Source: Alphaproteobacteria bacterium
GTDB lineage: Bacteria; Pseudomonadota; Alphaproteobacteria; Sphingomonadales; Emcibacteraceae
Reading direction: 5' to 3'
Assembly (NCBI GenBank): GCA_002401545.1
Contig: NVTJ01000034.1
Location: forward strand, 1 to 16,075
Length of the DNA: 16,075 nt
Part shown: piece after piece, positions 14,052-16,075 of the stretch
Numbering within the stretch: position 1 is the first letter of the stretch
How the letters are laid out: every line of letters starts with the position of its first letter
Translations under genes and position numbers: made by a program
Notes under the pieces: generated by a model
Told to the model about the DNA's origin: nothing
Database searches by the model: none
What the model saw: only the letters and a program-made list of their open reading frames with translations

Positions 14052-14125
14052 TTGTGATCATAAGTCCCGGCGCACTATAAAACTTGCCTATGGTGCTGGA
14101 TTATCGTATTTCCCGCTCCTATAAT
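14052..14125 (+). promoter_or_regulatory. Candidate argH promoter region
   Basis: Two candidates are visible. TTGTGA (14052-14057) and TATAAA (14076-14081) are 18 nt apart and would give a leader of about 68 nt. A perfect TATAAT lies at 14120-14125, with only a weak TGGATT 17 nt upstream, and would give a leader of about 24 nt. Apart from these and the 12-nt tandem repeat, the 13958-14155 spacer holds nothing else recognisable and no small gene. Confidence 0.4.
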
Positions 14126-14155
14126 ATATTATTATTCTGGCAGCGAGTGACGGTA

Positions 14156-15565
14156 ATGGCATCTGAAAAAGACACATCTTCTGATCAGGCAAACAGCCTC
14201 TGGGGCGGCAGGTTTGTGGTTGGCCCGGCGGAAATCATGGAAAAAATAAATGCTTCCATTGATTTTGACAAGATTTTATATGCACAGGATATTCGCGGCT
14301 CCCGCGCCCATTGCCATATGTTGATGGCACAGGGCATTATTTCTGATGAAGACGGGACGAAGATCCTTGCCGGACTGGATCAGGTCAGGGAAGAAATCGA
14401 AGCCGGGAATTTTACCTATGATCCGGCATTGGAAGACATTCACATGCATGTGGAATCGCGGCTGACAGAAATTATCGGTGAGGCGGCCGGACGGCTGCAT
14501 ACCGCCCGCTCGCGCAATGATCAGGTTGCTACCGATTTCAGGCTGTGGGTGCGCGATGCCATGGACCAGATGGATCAGGCGCTGAAAGGGCTGCAAAGCG
14601 CGCTGGTGGCCAAGGCAGAGCAGAATGCCCATGTGATCCTGCCCGGTTTCACCCATCTGCAATCGGCACAGCCCGTAACCTTCGGTCATCACCTGCTGGC
14701 GTATTTCGAGATGTTTACCCGCGACCGGGACCGGCTGCGCGATGCGCGGGGACGGTTGAATGAATGTCCGCTGGGCGCGGCGGCTTTGGCGGGCACGTCT
14801 TTTCCCATTGATCGTTTTCAGACCGCTGATGCCCTGAAATTCCGTTGCCCCACGGCCAATAGTCTGGACAGCGTGTCGGACCGGGATTTTGCTCTGGAGT
14901 TCCTGAGTGTGGCCGCCATATGCGCGGTCCATGTCTCGCGGCTGGCGGAAGAAATTGTCATCTGGTCCTCGGCCCAGTTTAATTTTATCACCCTGAGTGA
15001 TAAATTTACCACCGGATCATCCATCATGCCGCAAAAGCGCAATCCCGATGCGGCGGAGCTTTGCCGGGCCAAATCGGGGCGGATCATCGGCGCACTGACC
15101 AGTTTGCTTGTGGTGATGAAGGGGCTGCCGCTGGCCTACAGCAAGGATATGCAGGAAGACAAGGAGGCGACATTTGATGCGGCCAATGCCTTTTCCCTGA
15201 TCATTGCGGCCATGACCGGGATGATCGGCGATATGACGGTCAATGAGACCTCTATGAGAGCCTCTACTGAAAATGGTTTTATCACGGCGACGGATCTGGC
15301 CGACTGGCTGGTGCGGGTGCTGGATATGCCCTTTCGTAATGCTCACCATGTGACCGGCTCCCTTGTGGCTTTGGCGGAGGGCAAGGGCTGTGATCTTGAT
15401 GGCCTGACATTGGAAGACATGCAGACAGTGGCGCCAAAAATTACCGGAGATGTTTTTTCTGTGCTGAGTGTGGAAAGTTCCGTGGCCAGCCGGACAAGCT
15501 TTGGCGGCACGGCACCAGAGCAGGTATTGCTACAGGTCAAGGCCGCCAAAAAACGCATTGAGTGA
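14156..15565 (+). CDS. argH: Argininosuccinate lyase
   Basis: Last step of arginine synthesis: cleavage of argininosuccinate to arginine and fumarate; a cytoplasmic homotetramer of the fumarase/aspartase superfamily. With the ATG at 14156 it is 469 residues, the normal length. The frame extends upstream to 14084, but the 24 extra residues are unlike the family and would contain the TATAAT promoter element. Landmarks: SLWGGRF (14-20), the first conserved region HMHVESRLTEIIG followed by GRLHTARSRNDQVATD, the catalytic His H167 in PGFTHLQSAQP, and the signature GSSIMPQKRNPD (287-298) with catalytic Ser S288. It leads a plus-strand group with a small lipoprotein gene and lysA, a usual proteobacterial order. 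Confidence 0.97.
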   Translation: MASEKDTSSDQANSLWGGRFVVGPAEIMEKINASIDFDKILYAQDIRGSRAHCHMLMAQGIISDEDGTKILAGLDQVREEIEAGNFTYDPALEDIHMHVESRLTEIIGEAAGRLHTARSRNDQVATDFRLWVRDAMDQMDQALKGLQSALVAKAEQNAHVILPGFTHLQSAQPVTFGHHLLAYFEMFTRDRDRLRDARGRLNECPLGAAALAGTSFPIDRFQTADALKFRCPTANSLDSVSDRDFALEFLSVAAICAVHVSRLAEEIVIWSSAQFNFITLSDKFTTGSSIMPQKRNPDAAELCRAKSGRIIGALTSLLVVMKGLPLAYSKDMQEDKEATFDAANAFSLIIAAMTGMIGDMTVNETSMRASTENGFITATDLADWLVRVLDMPFRNAHHVTGSLVALAEGKGCDLDGLTLEDMQTVAPKITGDVFSVLSVESSVASRTSFGGTAPEQVLLQVKAAKKRIE

Positions 15566-15583
15566 TGATTAAGGGAACAAATT

Positions 15584-15694
15584 ATGCGGAAAACAGTGAT
15601 TATCCTCTGTATGGGAATTTTATGTTTTGGCCTGGTGGCCTGTGGCAAGCGCGGGGACCTGCTGCCGCCCCCCGGTTATGAGAAGAAAGTATAA
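15584..15694 (+). CDS. lptM: Small LptM-like lipoprotein
   Basis: A 36-residue prelipoprotein too short for most ORF scans. It reads MRKTVIILCMGILCFGLVAC at the start, a signal peptide with lipobox LVAC and lipidated Cys C20, followed by GKRGDLLPPPGYEKKV. The short Cys-Gly-x-(K/R)-G-x-L-x-x-P-P tail is the LptM (YifL) pattern; in E. coli LptM binds the LptD/LptE translocon and helps its oxidative maturation. The place between argH and lysA matches the conserved location of this family. AAGGGA lies 7 nt before the ATG. The gene sits 18 nt after argH and 4 nt before lysA, so all three are probably one transcript. Confidence 0.85.
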   Translation: MRKTVIILCMGILCFGLVACGKRGDLLPPPGYEKKV

Positions 15695-15698
15695 GTCT

Positions 15699-16075
15699 AT
15701 GGATCATTTTGGCTTCAGACAGGGTGAAATGCACGTGGAAGACCTGAGCATCGGCGAAATCGCCGCGCAGGTCGGAACGCCGTTTTATTGCTATTCCACG
15801 GAAACTTTAATCCGTCATTATAATGTCTTTTGCCAAGCCTTTACGGGGCATGATTTTCTGTTGTGTTATTCGGTGAAGGCCAATAGCAATCAGGCGATTA
15901 TCAAGACATTGGCGGCGCAGGGTTCCGGGGCGGATGTGGTATCTGAAGGTGAGCTGCTCCGGGCGCTTAAGGCCGGTATTCCCGCCGCAAAGATTGTATA
16001 TTCCGGGGTGGCCAAGACGGAACGGGAAATGACCTTTGCCCTGAAACAGGATATTTTCCAGTTCAATGTGGAATC
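15699..16075 (+). CDS. lysA: Diaminopimelate decarboxylase, N-terminal part
   Basis: PLP enzyme that makes lysine from meso-diaminopimelate. The 125 residues in the window run from MDHFGFRQGEMHVEDLSI to the right edge. The PLP-binding Lys is K60 in CYSVKANSN. GSGADVVSEGELLRALKAGI and IVYSGVAKTEREM are conserved runs of the alanine racemase-like barrel. The C-terminal domain with the substrate Cys lies beyond the window. The ATG at 15699 is 4 nt after the lipoprotein stop; an alternative in-frame ATG ten codons further in is less likely because conserved family sequence begins before it. Confidence 0.96.
   Translation, partial: MDHFGFRQGEMHVEDLSIGEIAAQVGTPFYCYSTETLIRHYNVFCQAFTGHDFLLCYSVKANSNQAIIKTLAAQGSGADVVSEGELLRALKAGIPAAKIVYSGVAKTEREMTFALKQDIFQFNVE

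Noticed and set aside
14276..14932. A 218-codon minus-strand frame over argH
   Set aside because: Shadow of argH; no ribosome site or family features.
1..16075. Search for a mobile element, defence island, CRISPR array, tRNA or biosynthetic cluster
   Set aside because: Nearly all DNA is accounted for by conserved housekeeping genes in a standard order; no transposase, integrase, repeat array or terminal inverted repeats were seen.

Overview
The window is a stretch of alphaproteobacterial chromosome made mostly of core housekeeping genes. The evidence is the gene order rplU-rpmA-obgE-proB-proA-nadD-rsfS-rlmH-gpmI-envC-ctpA, the argH / small lipoprotein / lysA group with a divergent tlpA-like gene beside it, and an oxygen-sensing FNR of the C-x2-C-x7-C type. 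The DNA is of middling G+C with AT-rich spacers. A free-living alphaproteobacterium (for example near Emcibacterales, Sneathiellales or Kordiimonadales) fits, but the sequence alone does not fix the order.

Layout. (1) Positions 1-9705, minus strand: eleven tightly packed genes running from rplU down to a ctpA-type S41 protease that leaves the window. They cover two ribosomal proteins, a ribosome-assembly GTPase, proline synthesis (proB, proA), NAD synthesis (nadD), ribosome silencing and 23S rRNA methylation (rsfS, rlmH), glycolysis (gpmI) and envelope remodelling (envC, ctpA). Most spacers are 1-20 nt or overlaps. There are three visible control points: a strong promoter and folded leader ahead of rplU, an intrinsic terminator between rpmA and obgE, and an AT-rich spacer with a good promoter ahead of gpmI. 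(2) Positions 9878-11261: an FNR-type regulator (minus) divergent from a universal stress protein (plus). They share one perfect FNR-type operator, placed exactly as a class II activator site for the stress gene and over the -35 region of a likely fnr promoter. (3) Positions 11264-13957, minus: a TonB-dependent receptor resembling ZnuD, with a Zur-like palindrome upstream, and a membrane-anchored TlpA-like thioredoxin. (4) Positions 14156-16075, plus: argH, a 36-codon LptM-like lipoprotein gene, and the start of lysA.

No tRNA, rRNA, CRISPR, insertion sequence, prophage or defence genes were seen. I found no convincing new multi-gene system. The most interesting signals are regulatory: the FNR/usp divergent promoter, the rplU leader with two mutually exclusive hairpins, the rpmA-obgE terminator, and the Zur-like site of the receptor gene.
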